A stretch of 64,000 nt of DNA, from contig JADJOZ010000001.1 in assembly GCA_016713525.1 (NCBI GenBank), positions 558,001 to 622,000 on the forward strand. Reading direction: 5' to 3'. The notes beneath the pieces are model-generated. The model saw only the letters and a list, made by a program, of their open reading frames with translations. It was not told the origin of the DNA and ran no database searches. Positions 9,976 through 19,056 of the stretch are shown here, one piece after another. Numbering within the stretch: position 1 is the stretch's first letter; each line of letters opens with the position of its first letter. The stretch comes from Bacteroidota bacterium (GTDB lineage: Bacteria > Bacteroidota > Bacteroidia > AKYH767-A > OLB10). The translations under genes and the position numbers were made by a program.

Positions 9976-10148
9976 TTGACTATATTTTGTACTCCTCAAC
10001 TGGCAGTAGAATTGACCACAAAGAACTTGTAGGTGGTAAGCAAACGTTCTCAATCCCAACTTCCAAATTGTTACCAGGAGTTTATTTTATATCCTTAACT
10101 GGTGCAAACGGACAAAATTTTAAAGGTAAATTAGTAGTCATCCGATAA
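9975..10148 (+). pseudogene. Orphan T9SS sorting-domain fragment (copy 3)
   Basis: This third copy encodes LVGGKQTFSIPTSKLLPGVY and ends KGKLVVIR 3 bp before copy C. It overlaps the stop region of copy B. See the fragments at 7165 and 8785. Confidence 0.62.
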
Positions 10149-10151
10149 TTT

Positions 10152-11646
10152 ATGAAAAAGTATTTGATAGTTTTTTGTTTGGTTTTGTTGTGCCGTTTTG
10201 ATATAGCCGCACAACAGGGAATTAGCAATATTTGGTTATTAGGATATAGTTCATCAGGTGTTCCGCCTGCAGGCATCAGTCACTTTGATTTTATAAGTGG
10301 GAGTGCAGTTATCACCTATGATTCTATTGGCATGGAGTTCAGGCATACCCATGCGAATATCAGCGATGCGCAAGGGAATTTATTGTTTTATACCAATGGA
10401 GTCTTTATTGCCGATGCCACGAATGATACCATGCAAAATGGCAGTGGAATTAATCCTGGAGCATACTCTAATTTTGTTCCTGATGGACATTTGATTCCAC
10501 AAGGAGCATTGATTTTGAAAAAACCGGGGACGAACAATTTATATTATATATTTCACAACAGTGCTGATAATTACCCTTTCGGAATAGGAAGTGTTGCCTA
10601 CCAGCTGAGTTTGTCAATTGTCGATTTGGATTTGAATGGTGGTTTAGGTTCCGTGATATTAAAAAATTACCCCATCATTTCTGATACGCTCAATTGCGGT
10701 AAAATTACTGCTACAAGACATGCCAATGGTCGTGATTGGTGGGTTGTTTGTCATCGTGTAAATACTAACACATTTTACAAATTGTTGGTTACACCATTTG
10801 GCCTTCCTACAGTGACTAGTCAAACCATCGGTGCCATTCGGCAATGGGATTCAGGTCAGGCAAAATTTTCATCTGATGGAAGTAAATTTGCTTATTATTA
10901 TTATTTTAATGGCTTAGACATTATGGATTTTGATCGTTGCACAGGCGATTTCAGCAATTGTGTTTCTGATGTAACATTGCCCTTTCATCCGGGAATGTTG
11001 GGTGTGAATTTTCCCCAAATTCACAATTTTGTATGTGTCTAATGTATTTAAAGTTTATCAGTATGATGTAACATCAGCAAACATATTGGCCTCCCGGATG
11101 GAGGTGGCAGTTTGGGATTCCTTTGCCCAGCCCGGTATCCCCAGCTTGGAGCTTATTTGTGTCTGTCGCAGTTAGCACCCGATGGGAAAATTTACATCAC
11201 TACCGGAAACGGCACCACTTATATGGGAAGAATCAATAATCCGGATGTTGCAGGTTTGGCATGCGATGTGGCTCAGCATAGTGTAGTATTACCTGCTTAT
11301 TATTTCAATACCCTTCCCAATCATCCGAATTTTTTCTGGGCAAAATACCGGGTAGTCCCTGCGATACCATAACCGAGTAGGAATAGAAGAACCTGAGGAG
11401 CTCTTGTTGAAATTATTCCCTAATCCCACGACCGGTGAGTTTACCATCAGTTTTCCGGTTCAACAAGGTTCTGGATTATTACAGATGTTTGATGTAGTTG
11501 GTAATAAGGTTAAGGAAGAAGTAATTTCTCCCTGGAGCCAATATAAGCAGATTGACATTACCGGTTTGCCTGATGGTATTTATTTTTGCAAGATAAAATG
11601 GGACAAAATTGAGGGTAGGGTGAAGGTGGTGAAGGTTTTGGATTGA
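10152..11646 (+). pseudogene. Beta-propeller T9SS gene, copy C (multiple frameshifts)
   Basis: The signal peptide (MKKYLIVFCLVLLCRFDIAAQ) differs slightly from copies A and B. The body matches copy A almost base for base. Relative to A it lacks single bases at about 10994 (A), 11027-11030 (T), 11139-11142 (C), 11330-11335 (T) and 11375 (G), so the frame is lost five times. The sorting domain is intact in another frame (LKLFPNPTTGEFTISFP to VVKVLD). All five losses are one-base contractions of short runs. This is expected of consensus error in a repeated region, but as written the gene is non-functional. Confidence 0.78.
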
Positions 11647-11686
11647 TTGTAAAACATTTTTCTAAAAAACATTACATGTTTAGGGT

Positions 11687-11731
11687 TCTTGCCACAGTCC
11701 AATAGCTATCGGATGAGGACCAGTCAAAGAT
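11687..11731. repeat. Dispersed palindromic repeat (GCCACAGTC...ATAGCTATCGGA), copy 1
   Basis: GCCACAGTCCAATAGCTATC and the following GGATGAGGAC recur with few changes at 24638-24676, in both cases beside a T9SS gene. The core ATAGCTATCGG is half of the CCCGATAGCTATCGGG palindrome seen elsewhere in the window. Confidence 0.55.
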
Positions 11732-11732
11732 T

Positions 11733-12428
11733 TTAATCCCCATCAATATTAAAATGCCCGGCCTTTTTTAATGTGAACCCATCATCATAATACCATCCTG
11801 AAAAAGTGGAAATTGTGAGTTTCTCCACTGTAAAAAACTGATATTTTACACTTTGTTCACCTCCTTGCATATGATATGCTTGTATGAGTTTGGCATTTCT
11901 GGTCGCTTTATCAATAAACAATAAATTTCCGAAAGTGGAAGCAGGGGCTCCGATATCAGTTTTTGAAAAATAATAACACTCAAAATTTCCTGCATCAGGT
12001 AATCTTAATCGACAGCTATCCAGATGGTACACCATCAAACTATCAGTCTCTACATTCATTTCTTCCCGGGGCACAGGATTAAGCACTTGCACTGATTTAT
12101 AATCCGGTGTAGCTATTGTTTTCGCCAAATTCAAACTTTCATAATAATTTGAAATGGAGTCAAACAACATCGCTTCAGGTTGTTTCAATTGCCCGTATTT
12201 TTCAGGATCTGCTTCCCATTTTAAGGGGTACTTTAATTGAAGTAATAGTGGATTCCCCCAGGGATAGTTGAATTCTTTAACGGATGTTGCAGAAACCGGC
12301 TCTGCAATTTCTACATAATCTGTTTTTTCTGGTGCTGAATTTCTTTCAGGAGAGGCACATCCCAAAATAAAGATCATGAAAATTAAAGAAACAAAAGTGT
12401 TCAGGTAAAAGACTTTGTTGAAATGCAT
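11733..12428 (-). CDS. Predicted lipoprotein of unknown function, 231 aa
   Basis: The N-terminus MHFNKVFYLNTFVSLIFMIF leads to the lipobox ILGCASP, so signal peptidase II processing at the cysteine is expected. The mature part has alternating beta strands, and no family was recognised. It lies alone, divergent from ltaE, with ~250 bp between the two genes. The position before a promoter region shared in opposite directions gives no functional hint. Confidence 0.65.
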   Translation of the reverse strand: MHFNKVFYLNTFVSLIFMIFILGCASPERNSAPEKTDYVEIAEPVSATSVKEFNYPWGNPLLLQLKYPLKWEADPEKYGQLKQPEAMLFDSISNYYESLNLAKTIATPDYKSVQVLNPVPREEMNVETDSLMVYHLDSCRLRLPDAGNFECYYFSKTDIGAPASTFGNLLFIDKATRNAKLIQAYHMQGGEQSVKYQFFTVEKLTISTFSGWYYDDGFTLKKAGHFNIDGD

Positions 12429-12660
12429 AATTCAAGTAATTTATTTCCGGTGGCAATGAAATCCTGTCGACTTTCTACACGAATAATGCCAGAAAAGACT
12501 TGGTAAATTTCTTAATTATTCTGATAGTTTCGAAGGTTCGTGAATTTTGTAATAATTTTATAATCAATAATTTACATCAAAGGGATGATATGAAAATTGT
12601 ATATCACTTTGGTTTTTAATCCATTTCACCTTAAATTCATTTCTAATTAAACGGAAGGCT

Positions 12661-12668
12661 TACTTTTG
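12661..12668 (+). promoter_or_regulatory. -7 box (TACTTTTG) of ltaE
   Basis: TACTTTTG is a full TAnnTTTG match 20 bp before the ATG at 12688. No TTG was found at the usual -33 distance. Confidence 0.45.
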
Positions 12669-12687
12669 TTGTCAAACTCATGTTCCT

Positions 12688-13713
12688 ATGAATATCGATT
12701 TACGTTCCGATACGGTTACCAAACCTTCCAAAGGCATGCTGGAAGCGATGATGAGTGCTAAAATCGGTGATGATGTTTTTGAAGAAGATCCAACCGTTAT
12801 GGAGCTCGAAAATGAAGTGGCCTCTATATTTGGGAAAGAAGCCGGTTTGTTTTGTCCATCCGGTACCATGACTAATCAAATTGGAATTAAGATTCAGAGT
12901 CAACCCGGACAGGAAATTATCTGTGACCAACATTCTCATATTTATCTTTATGAGGGTGGGGGACTGGCATTTAATTCGGGTTTATCGGTTGCATTGATAG
13001 CAGGCGACCGGGGTCGGATTACTGCCAGTCAGGTAAAAGATGCCATTCGTCCCGATCATGTTTATTATCCTAAAACAGCAGTGGTGTCACTCGAGAACAC
13101 TCATAATCGCGGTGGTGGGAGTTTGTATGAATTGCAGGAAATTAAAGCCATCAAGGAGGTGTGTGATGCAGCACAATTAAAACTCCATCTCGATGGTGCC
13201 CGGATTTTTAATGCACTGGCAGAAAGCCCATATGCTGCAACAGAGATTGGTCCCTTGTTTAACACCATTAGCGTTTGTCTTTCCAAAGGCATTGGAGCAC
13301 CTGTTGGCTCAGTACTGGTTTCTGATAAGTCTACAATTTACCAGGCACGCCGCATCCGCAAAGTAATGGGTGGAGGAATGCGTCAGGCAGGTTTTTTAGC
13401 AGCTGCTTGTCTGTACGGAATTCGCAACAATGTGGCGGGATTGAAAGAGGATCACCGGCGAGCCCGCATTCTTGGTGATGCCATGAGTGCATTGCCTTTC
13501 GTGGATTCCATATTGCCGGTTTCGACCAATATTATAGTGTCATTTATAAATAACAATATGCCTCTCGAGACGTTCCTACAGCATCTTGCTGCTAATGGTA
13601 TTAAAGCCGTACCTTTCGGACCACAGGCAGTGAGAATGGTAACACATCTCGATTTTGATGATACTATGCTCGATTATACACTTGAAATTCTTAAAAAGTC
13701 CGCTTCACTTTGA
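12688..13713 (+). CDS. ltaE: Low-specificity L-threonine aldolase
   Basis: The 341-residue PLP enzyme of fold type I splits L-threonine and allo-threonine to glycine and acetaldehyde. The N-terminus IDLRSDTVTKPS is diagnostic of the family. LHLDGARIFNA supplies the aspartate contacting the PLP pyridine, and K200 in VCLSKGIGAPVGS is the Schiff-base lysine. The length is typical. The ATG follows a -7 box by 20 bp. Its stop overlaps the TTG start of the next gene, so the two are probably co-transcribed. Confidence 0.93.
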   Translation: MNIDLRSDTVTKPSKGMLEAMMSAKIGDDVFEEDPTVMELENEVASIFGKEAGLFCPSGTMTNQIGIKIQSQPGQEIICDQHSHIYLYEGGGLAFNSGLSVALIAGDRGRITASQVKDAIRPDHVYYPKTAVVSLENTHNRGGGSLYELQEIKAIKEVCDAAQLKLHLDGARIFNALAESPYAATEIGPLFNTISVCLSKGIGAPVGSVLVSDKSTIYQARRIRKVMGGGMRQAGFLAAACLYGIRNNVAGLKEDHRRARILGDAMSALPFVDSILPVSTNIIVSFINNNMPLETFLQHLAANGIKAVPFGPQAVRMVTHLDFDDTMLDYTLEILKKSASL

Positions 13714-14423
13714 AACTAACTGCACTACTTCTATTGTTTTCATTCTTGGTTTCTGCTGCTTTGGCGCAGGATGAAACGGTACGCATTAAAGGAACCGTTT
13801 ATGATCCAGGTAATAAAGGTTCTATTCCAAATCTCATGATTGTAAATAAGCGAACACAGCAGGGATATTTTGGAACCAACTCCGGATATTTTGAATTGGA
13901 TGTGAAGCGAACCGATACGTTAATTATTGCCGCAACAGGTTTTCAGACCATTAAAATATTTCTTAAAGATTCGATTCTCGATTCTTCTAAAAATATTTCG
14001 ATCGCCTTAAAAAAATTGGAAATTACCCTGAAGCCGGTTGAAATTTTTACCAAGCGGGATTTGGAAGAAATACAAAAAGACATTGAAACACTCGGCTATG
14101 AAAAAGAGGATTATATGCTTCAGGGTGCCGATGTTTTGGAAAGCCCCATCACTGCCCTTTATCAGGCATTCAGCAGGAGGGAACGCAATAAACGTTTGGT
14201 AGCTGAAATGCGTAACAATGATCGCCGACGGGAATTGCTTAAAGAACTTTTCAGAAAGTATGTCGATAATGATATTATTACACTCGATAATGCCGACTTC
14301 GATGACTTTGTTGATTTTAGTAATGTTTCGGAAAATTTTATGAAGACTTCAACCCAATACGAATTTATAATGTACATTAAAAAACGTTTTGAAGTCTATC
14401 AGATGGTGCGAAATAGAAATTGA
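13710..14423 (+). CDS. Exported protein with carboxypeptidase-regulatory-like domain, 237 aa
   Basis: The likely start is TTG, overlapping the ltaE stop by 4 bp. A signal peptide (MKLTALLLLFSFLVSAALAQ) is followed by a beta-sandwich of CarboxypepD_reg-like type (VRIKGTVYDPGNKGSIPNLM ... DTLIIAATGFQTIKI, about residues 24-110). The C-terminal half is charged and helical (LEEIQKDIETLGYEKEDYML ... RRERNKRLVAEMRNNDRRRE). This layout is common among uncharacterised Bacteroidota periplasmic proteins. The overlap suggests translation coupling with ltaE, but no functional link is known. Confidence 0.78.
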   Translation: MKLTALLLLFSFLVSAALAQDETVRIKGTVYDPGNKGSIPNLMIVNKRTQQGYFGTNSGYFELDVKRTDTLIIAATGFQTIKIFLKDSILDSSKNISIALKKLEITLKPVEIFTKRDLEEIQKDIETLGYEKEDYMLQGADVLESPITALYQAFSRRERNKRLVAEMRNNDRRRELLKELFRKYVDNDIITLDNADFDDFVDFSNVSENFMKTSTQYEFIMYIKKRFEVYQMVRNRN

Positions 14424-14454
14424 TCATGAAATAATTTTCTTTTCATTATCGTCC

Positions 14455-14496
14455 TTGACTTTTTAATAATAATTACTTATCTTTGACGTTAGTAAC
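14455..14496 (+). promoter_or_regulatory. higBA promoter with palindromic operator candidate
   Basis: TTG at 14455-14457, a 20-bp spacer and TATCTTTG at 14478-14485 match the Bacteroidota promoter consensus. GTTAGTAAC at 14488-14496 is a perfect small palindrome at the expected transcription start, a plausible HigA binding site for autoregulation. Confidence 0.55.
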
Positions 14497-14509
14497 TTCA
14501 AGCAATACT

Positions 14510-14788
14510 ATGATTATTTCATTTGGATCAAAAGAAACTGAAGAATTTGGAAAGGAGAGAAGGTTAAAGGTTTGCCAAATGAAATTCAACAAACTGCAAG
14601 GCGCAAACTCAGAATGATTAATAATTCATAATATCAATGATTTAAGAATTCCTCCAGCAAATCATTTGGAGAAATTATTAGGAAGAAATAGGGATTTTTA
14701 TAGTATTCGGATTAACAATCAATGGAGAATCGTTTTTAAATGGACAAATGGGAATGCCTCAGAAGTTGAAATTATAGATTATCATTAA
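14510..14788 (+). pseudogene. higB: HigB-type toxin (RelE superfamily), frameshifted
   Basis: Three frames together give a ~92-residue HigB-like toxin: MIISFGSKETEE, then WKGEKVKGLPNEIQQTARRK, then DLRIPPANHLEKLLGRNRDF and YSIRINNQWRIVFKW ending VEIIDYH. The R-I-x-N-x-Q-W-R-I-x-F motif is the hallmark of this mRNA interferase family. One base is missing near 14544-14548 and another near 14625-14630. As written the toxin would not be made. It sits directly upstream of the antitoxin with a shared promoter. Confidence 0.75.
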
Positions 14789-14789
14789 T

Positions 14790-15090
14790 ATGAAAAAAGC
14801 TCAAAAACATACACCCGGGAGAAGTCTTAATGGAAGAATTTCTCATTCCTTTGGAAATTTCTGCATATAGACTTTCTAAAGATATAGGAATTCCACAGAC
14901 CAGAATTTCGGAAATCCTCAAAGGGAATCGACGAGTCACTGCAGATACTGCATTAAGATTATCGCAATATTTTGGAAATTCACCTAAGTTCTGGTTAGGA
15001 CTTCAGGATGATTATGATATTGAAGAAGGGTTGAATATAAAACAGGAAGAACTTAATGCAATTAGTCGTTACAATAGTAAGGTTGCTTAA
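14790..15090 (+). CDS. higA: HigA-type antitoxin, XRE family (frameshift at start)
   Basis: The main frame encodes a helix-turn-helix protein, MEEFLIPLEISAYRLSKDIG with PQTRISEILKGNRRVTADTA and LRLSQYFGNSPKFWLGLQ, typical of HigA/VapI antitoxins. The conserved start KKLKNIHPGEVLMEEF is present if the A6 run at 14793-14798 is read as A5. As written, translation could begin at 14830. It should neutralise HigB and repress the operon. It starts 1 bp after the toxin stop. Confidence 0.8.
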
Positions 15091-15213
15091 GATAGTCCTG
15101 ATAAGTTCATTCATAGTGCTGGATATTAAGTTTCGTAATGAATCAAAAGGATCTCATTCTTGAATCACTAACTTTTCTTTCATACCATAGCAGTTACTAA
15201 ATTTATTGCTCCC

Positions 15214-16110
15214 ATGTTTCTGAGGATTTGCCTGTTCTTATTTTTGTTGCCGTTTTCATCCGGTATAAATGCACAGGTGGTGAAATCGGTGATGCTGGAT
15301 TCCATGACAGTAGTTGCAGTTTCAAAAGGTTTCAACGTTACCGATTTCATAGAGATGGTTAAATCGGATACCTCTTTTTTAAGAGGCTTCCGAAATCTCA
15401 GGAATAATTCTCACCAGGTAAACGGCACAATGACCGTGTATGGCAAAAAGAACAAAGTGATTGCCACACGCACCAGAAAGGCCATGCAAACAGTGAAGGA
15501 TCGTCGCAGATATGTCACCATCCAAGATGAAAAAGTAACAGGCGATTTTTACAAACGAAAAGGAGATCCGGAAACTTACACTGCAGAAATTTTTGATGAG
15601 GTGTTTTTTTATAAAGATACCATTCCGGTTGATCGTGAAATTGTATCTCAGCAAACTGATCCCAAAAACGAAAACAGCAGCCATATTAACCAATTGAAAA
15701 AACTGGTATTTAATCCCGGTGCCGAAATTGATGGTGTGCCTGTGATAGGCAAACGCATGGCAATTTTTGAAGATCACATGGTGCCTTTTTACGATTACCG
15801 CATTTCAACTGCCCTTTGGCAGGATACTGTTTCGTGTTATGTTTTTAGCTGCATCTCGAAACCTGATGCTGGCGACCGCACTGTAGTGAAGTCGCTGAAT
15901 ACCTGGTTCGACCGACGTACCTTCGCAATCGTTTACCGCGATTACCAACTGGTGTATAGTGGACTGCTTTTCGATTTTGATGTAAACATGAAAATTGTAA
16001 TGGATGATTCACCTATGCTGCATCCCAAAAATATTTCCTACAAAGGCTTTTGGGATGTGCCTTTGAAGAAAAAAGAAAAAGTTGATTTTGACCTGAATTT
16101 TAAAATGTAG
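15214..16110 (+). CDS. Secreted protein of unknown function, 298 aa
   Basis: A clear signal peptide (MFLRICLFLFLLPFSSGINAQ) precedes a mixed alpha/beta region with several aromatic strands (DEVFFYKDTIPVDREI, SCYVFSCISKPDAG, WFDRRTFAIVYRDYQLVYSG). No catalytic motif was recognised. It has no sorting domain, so a periplasmic location is likely. It lies upstream of guaA with a 130-bp gap that carries two -7-like boxes, so it is probably a separate transcript. Confidence 0.68.
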   Translation: MFLRICLFLFLLPFSSGINAQVVKSVMLDSMTVVAVSKGFNVTDFIEMVKSDTSFLRGFRNLRNNSHQVNGTMTVYGKKNKVIATRTRKAMQTVKDRRRYVTIQDEKVTGDFYKRKGDPETYTAEIFDEVFFYKDTIPVDREIVSQQTDPKNENSSHINQLKKLVFNPGAEIDGVPVIGKRMAIFEDHMVPFYDYRISTALWQDTVSCYVFSCISKPDAGDRTVVKSLNTWFDRRTFAIVYRDYQLVYSGLLFDFDVNMKIVMDDSPMLHPKNISYKGFWDVPLKKKEKVDFDLNFKM

Positions 16111-16152
16111 CCGGTTATTTGTTAGGTTTTTAAGTATTGAATTATACGGTGT

Positions 16153-16160
16153 TACCTTTG
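16153..16160 (+). promoter_or_regulatory. -7 box (TACCTTTG) upstream of guaA
   Basis: TACCTTTG would give a leader of about 80 nt. A second full match, TACATTTG at 16233-16240, ends only 3 bp before the ATG and would give a leaderless transcript. Which one is used cannot be told. Confidence 0.4.
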
Positions 16161-16243
16161 TTTTTGTGATTGCTGATACCAGCTCATGTACGTTCCTTTC
16201 TGAATCATAACCCGTTTTTTGATCCTTTTTATTACATTTGTCC

Positions 16244-17773
16244 ATGCATCAGGCCTTACTTATAATCGATTTCGGATCTCAATATACTCAGCTGATTGCC
16301 AGAAGAGTACGTGAATTAAATGTCTACTGTGAGATTCATCCTTTCAATCATTTACCAACTGATATTAAACGTTTTCAGGGGATTATTCTCTCAGGAGGCC
16401 CTGCATCGGTCCGCGATTTGAATGCGCCTGAGATTCCTACCATGGAATTTCGTGGAAAGTACCCTGTACTGGGAATTTGCTACGGAGCGCAGCTTATGGC
16501 GCAACAGGCCGGTGGGAATGTAATGCCTTCCAAAACCCGTGAATATGGTCGTGCACATTTATCTACAACCAATGGAACGCCTTCTTTGCTGAAAAACGTA
16601 AGCGCTTCTTCACAGGTATGGATGTCGCATGGCGATACCATCACAGAGATTCCGGAAGGATTCGAAATTATAGCCAGCACGGAAACCGTTAAAGTTGCCG
16701 CATACAAAGTGCATGGGGAGCAGACTTTCGGCGTACAATTTCATCCGGAAGTAGTTCATAGTACAGAAGGCAAAACCTTACTCAGCAACTTCCTTTTTGA
16801 TGTGTGTGGTTTTACCGGTGACTGGACACCCGGTTCTTACATAGAGGAAACAGTTGCGCAGTTAAAGCAGCAACTCGGAAATGATAAAGTTATTTTAGGA
16901 TTATCGGGAGGTGTTGATTCCGGAGTGGCTGCTGTTCTTTTACATCGTGCAATCGGCAAAAATTTGTATTGTATTTTTATCGACAACGGACTGCTTCGTA
17001 AAAATGAATTCCAGCAAGTGCTTGATGCTTATCAGCACATGGGATTGCAGATTAAAGGCGTTGATGCATCTTCTCATTTTTATCGCGAACTGGCGGGTGT
17101 ATCAGAACCGGAACAAAAACGGAAAATTATCGGGCGTGTTTTCATAGAGGAATTCGATCGTCAGGCACATGCCATTGAAGATGTGAAATGGTTGGCGCAG
17201 GGCACTATTTATCCCGATATTATTGAATCGGTTTCAGTAAAAGGTCCGAGTGCAACAATTAAATCGCATCACAACGTAGGTGGTTTACCCGAGAAAATGA
17301 AACTCAAAGTTGTGGAACCATTAAAGACTTTATTCAAAGATGAGGTTCGGATCATTGGTACTGCCTTGGGAATGGCATCCGATTTATTAAATCGTCATCC
17401 TTTCCCGGGACCGGGGTTAGGCATTCGCATTTTGGGAGATATTACTCCTGAAAAAGTTGCCATCATACAAGAAGTAGATGCCATATTTATAAATGGTTTG
17501 AAAGAACATGGTTTGTATGATCAGGTATGGCAGGCAGGTTCCATTCTGCTTCCGGTGAAATCGGTAGGAGTAATGGGTGATGAACGGACTTATGAAAATG
17601 TGGTTAGTTTGCGCGCCGTATCATCAACCGATGGCATGACTGCTGATTGGGTTCATCTTCCGTATGAATTTTTAGGTCGCATGTCGAATGAAATTATTAA
17701 TAATGTAAAAGGAGTAAACAGGGTTGTGTACGATATCAGCTCCAAGCCTCCGGCAACTATCGAATGGGAATAA
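16244..17773 (+). CDS. guaA: GMP synthase (glutamine-hydrolysing)
   Basis: The 509-residue enzyme aminates XMP to GMP using glutamine and ATP, the last step of guanine nucleotide synthesis. The N-terminal class I amidotransferase domain has the nucleophile in LGICYGAQ and the partner histidine and glutamate in VQFHPEVVHS. The ATP-pyrophosphatase domain has the PP-loop LGLSGGVDSGVAAV. The C-terminal dimerisation domain (RHPFPGPGLGIRILG ... PPATIEWE) is complete. ATG 16244 (MHQALLIIDFGSQYTQ) is preferred over TTG two codons upstream. Its 3' end overlaps the next gene by 10 bp. Confidence 0.96.
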   Translation: MHQALLIIDFGSQYTQLIARRVRELNVYCEIHPFNHLPTDIKRFQGIILSGGPASVRDLNAPEIPTMEFRGKYPVLGICYGAQLMAQQAGGNVMPSKTREYGRAHLSTTNGTPSLLKNVSASSQVWMSHGDTITEIPEGFEIIASTETVKVAAYKVHGEQTFGVQFHPEVVHSTEGKTLLSNFLFDVCGFTGDWTPGSYIEETVAQLKQQLGNDKVILGLSGGVDSGVAAVLLHRAIGKNLYCIFIDNGLLRKNEFQQVLDAYQHMGLQIKGVDASSHFYRELAGVSEPEQKRKIIGRVFIEEFDRQAHAIEDVKWLAQGTIYPDIIESVSVKGPSATIKSHHNVGGLPEKMKLKVVEPLKTLFKDEVRIIGTALGMASDLLNRHPFPGPGLGIRILGDITPEKVAIIQEVDAIFINGLKEHGLYDQVWQAGSILLPVKSVGVMGDERTYENVVSLRAVSSTDGMTADWVHLPYEFLGRMSNEIINNVKGVNRVVYDISSKPPATIEWE

Positions 17774-19041
17774 GTTCAAATAGATTTAATTCACGCAACT
17801 ATCATTTGATGGTTTTGCTGGTGCTTTCATTAGTTACCGGTTTGTTTTTAGTTTCAGGATGTAAACCCAGACAGATTGTTGTTGCTCCAACACCAAAGCC
17901 TGTCGAGCCTGTTAAACCGCCGGTAGTTGAAGAAGTGAAAGAACCTGTTAAGGATGAAAAAAAAGTCATGAATATAGTACTCATGATGCCTTTCGCTCTT
18001 GATAAGAATTTTATGAGTAATGATGATTCGAATGAGGAAACAGAACCGGTGATTGAACCGGCATCTATTCCTGCATTGCACTGCTATGAAGCCGCTTTAC
18101 TTGCTGCCGACTCCCTTAAAAAACTAAACAGAGAAGTAAGAATTATTGCTATGGAGTCGCCTGAAGATTCCCTTTCACTGGCACGCACCATGATTTCGAA
18201 ACAGGTGAAAGAATCAGATTTCATATTTGCAACACTTCCTAATACGCTGAGCAATGCAGCTGCGCAACTTGCACAGAAAAACAATGTAAATTTGATACTT
18301 ACTCAGGCAGGAACTCCGGCAGTTCTTGACAATGCTCCGAACAGTGTTATTGCCAACGCTTCCACAACCACGCAGATTAAAGAGATGGTTAAATACATGT
18401 TGAGCACCTATACCAACGCGAACATTATTTTGGTATTCAGAAATACCAAACGTGAAGATGAAATGGCTGCCGTTTTCAGACAAGAAATGCTAAAGTCAAA
18501 AGGCACTTCAGATTTCAGAGACCTGAATGCAACAGAAAAACCCTACAAAGACATCGTCAATTTATTGAGCAAGACAAAAAGAAATTTGGTCTTTATAGTT
18601 TCATCAGACGAAGCTTTTGTGAATCCGATGTTATCACTTATCGAAGCTCAGGATATATTTGGAATTTATGTTTCAGGACTTCCAACGTGGCAAAATTTTG
18701 AATCGATTAATTTTATGGGTTTCAAAAACACACAGGTGTTTTTATTCGATAATAATTTCATCGACTATGATGCTCCAGCAGTGAAGTTATTTCGTCAGAA
18801 ATTTATCAGCAATTATCACAATGATCCTTTGCCGGTTTCCTATATGGTGTTCGATATCATTATTGGGTTAGGTAAAAAAGATAAGAAAAGTAATCAGAAA
18901 TTGAAGTTTACAGAGTTAAATTCGACTTTACCAAATTACCAATTTGTGGAATCAGGATCGGGAAGTGGCTTTGAAAATAGTTCTATTTCAGTTTTACAGT
19001 TTAACGATTACAAACTGGAAAAAATTAATTCCGGCAAATAG
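17764..19041 (+). CDS. Lipoprotein with periplasmic-binding-protein type I fold
   Basis: After a short N-terminus comes a hydrophobic segment and lipobox LVSGC (cysteine near residue 33), then a Pro/Val/Glu-rich linker (PTPKPVEPVKPPVVEEVKEP). The folded part resembles LppC/PBP1-type receptors: MNIVLMMPFALD, AALLAADSL, DFIFATLPNTLSNAAAQLAQ, VNLILTQAG, NIILVFRN and SYMVFDIIIGL. Ligand unknown. It could bind a peptide, sugar or another wall protein. The start may be 17764 or the internal ATG at 17809. The 10-bp overlap with guaA shows co-transcription, and only 15 bp separate it from the membrane protein. Confidence 0.72.
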   Translation: MGISSNRFNSRNYHLMVLLVLSLVTGLFLVSGCKPRQIVVAPTPKPVEPVKPPVVEEVKEPVKDEKKVMNIVLMMPFALDKNFMSNDDSNEETEPVIEPASIPALHCYEAALLAADSLKKLNREVRIIAMESPEDSLSLARTMISKQVKESDFIFATLPNTLSNAAAQLAQKNNVNLILTQAGTPAVLDNAPNSVIANASTTTQIKEMVKYMLSTYTNANIILVFRNTKREDEMAAVFRQEMLKSKGTSDFRDLNATEKPYKDIVNLLSKTKRNLVFIVSSDEAFVNPMLSLIEAQDIFGIYVSGLPTWQNFESINFMGFKNTQVFLFDNNFIDYDAPAVKLFRQKFISNYHNDPLPVSYMVFDIIIGLGKKDKKSNQKLKFTELNSTLPNYQFVESGSGSGFENSSISVLQFNDYKLEKINSGK

Positions 19042-19056
19042 CAAAAGTTCATCCGC

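Larger units (their letters stand above)
7165..11646 (+). repeat. Three tandem copies of a beta-propeller T9SS gene unit
   Basis: The unit is an orphan sorting-domain fragment followed by a ~1.5-kb gene (copy A 7290, copy B 8959, copy C 10152). Copies A and C are nearly identical over their last ~1.2 kb. Copy B matches both at its ends but differs in the middle (about 9290-9640) and lacks the 3' third. The junction ATTGACTATATTTTGTACTC occurs after copies A and B. Confidence 0.85.
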
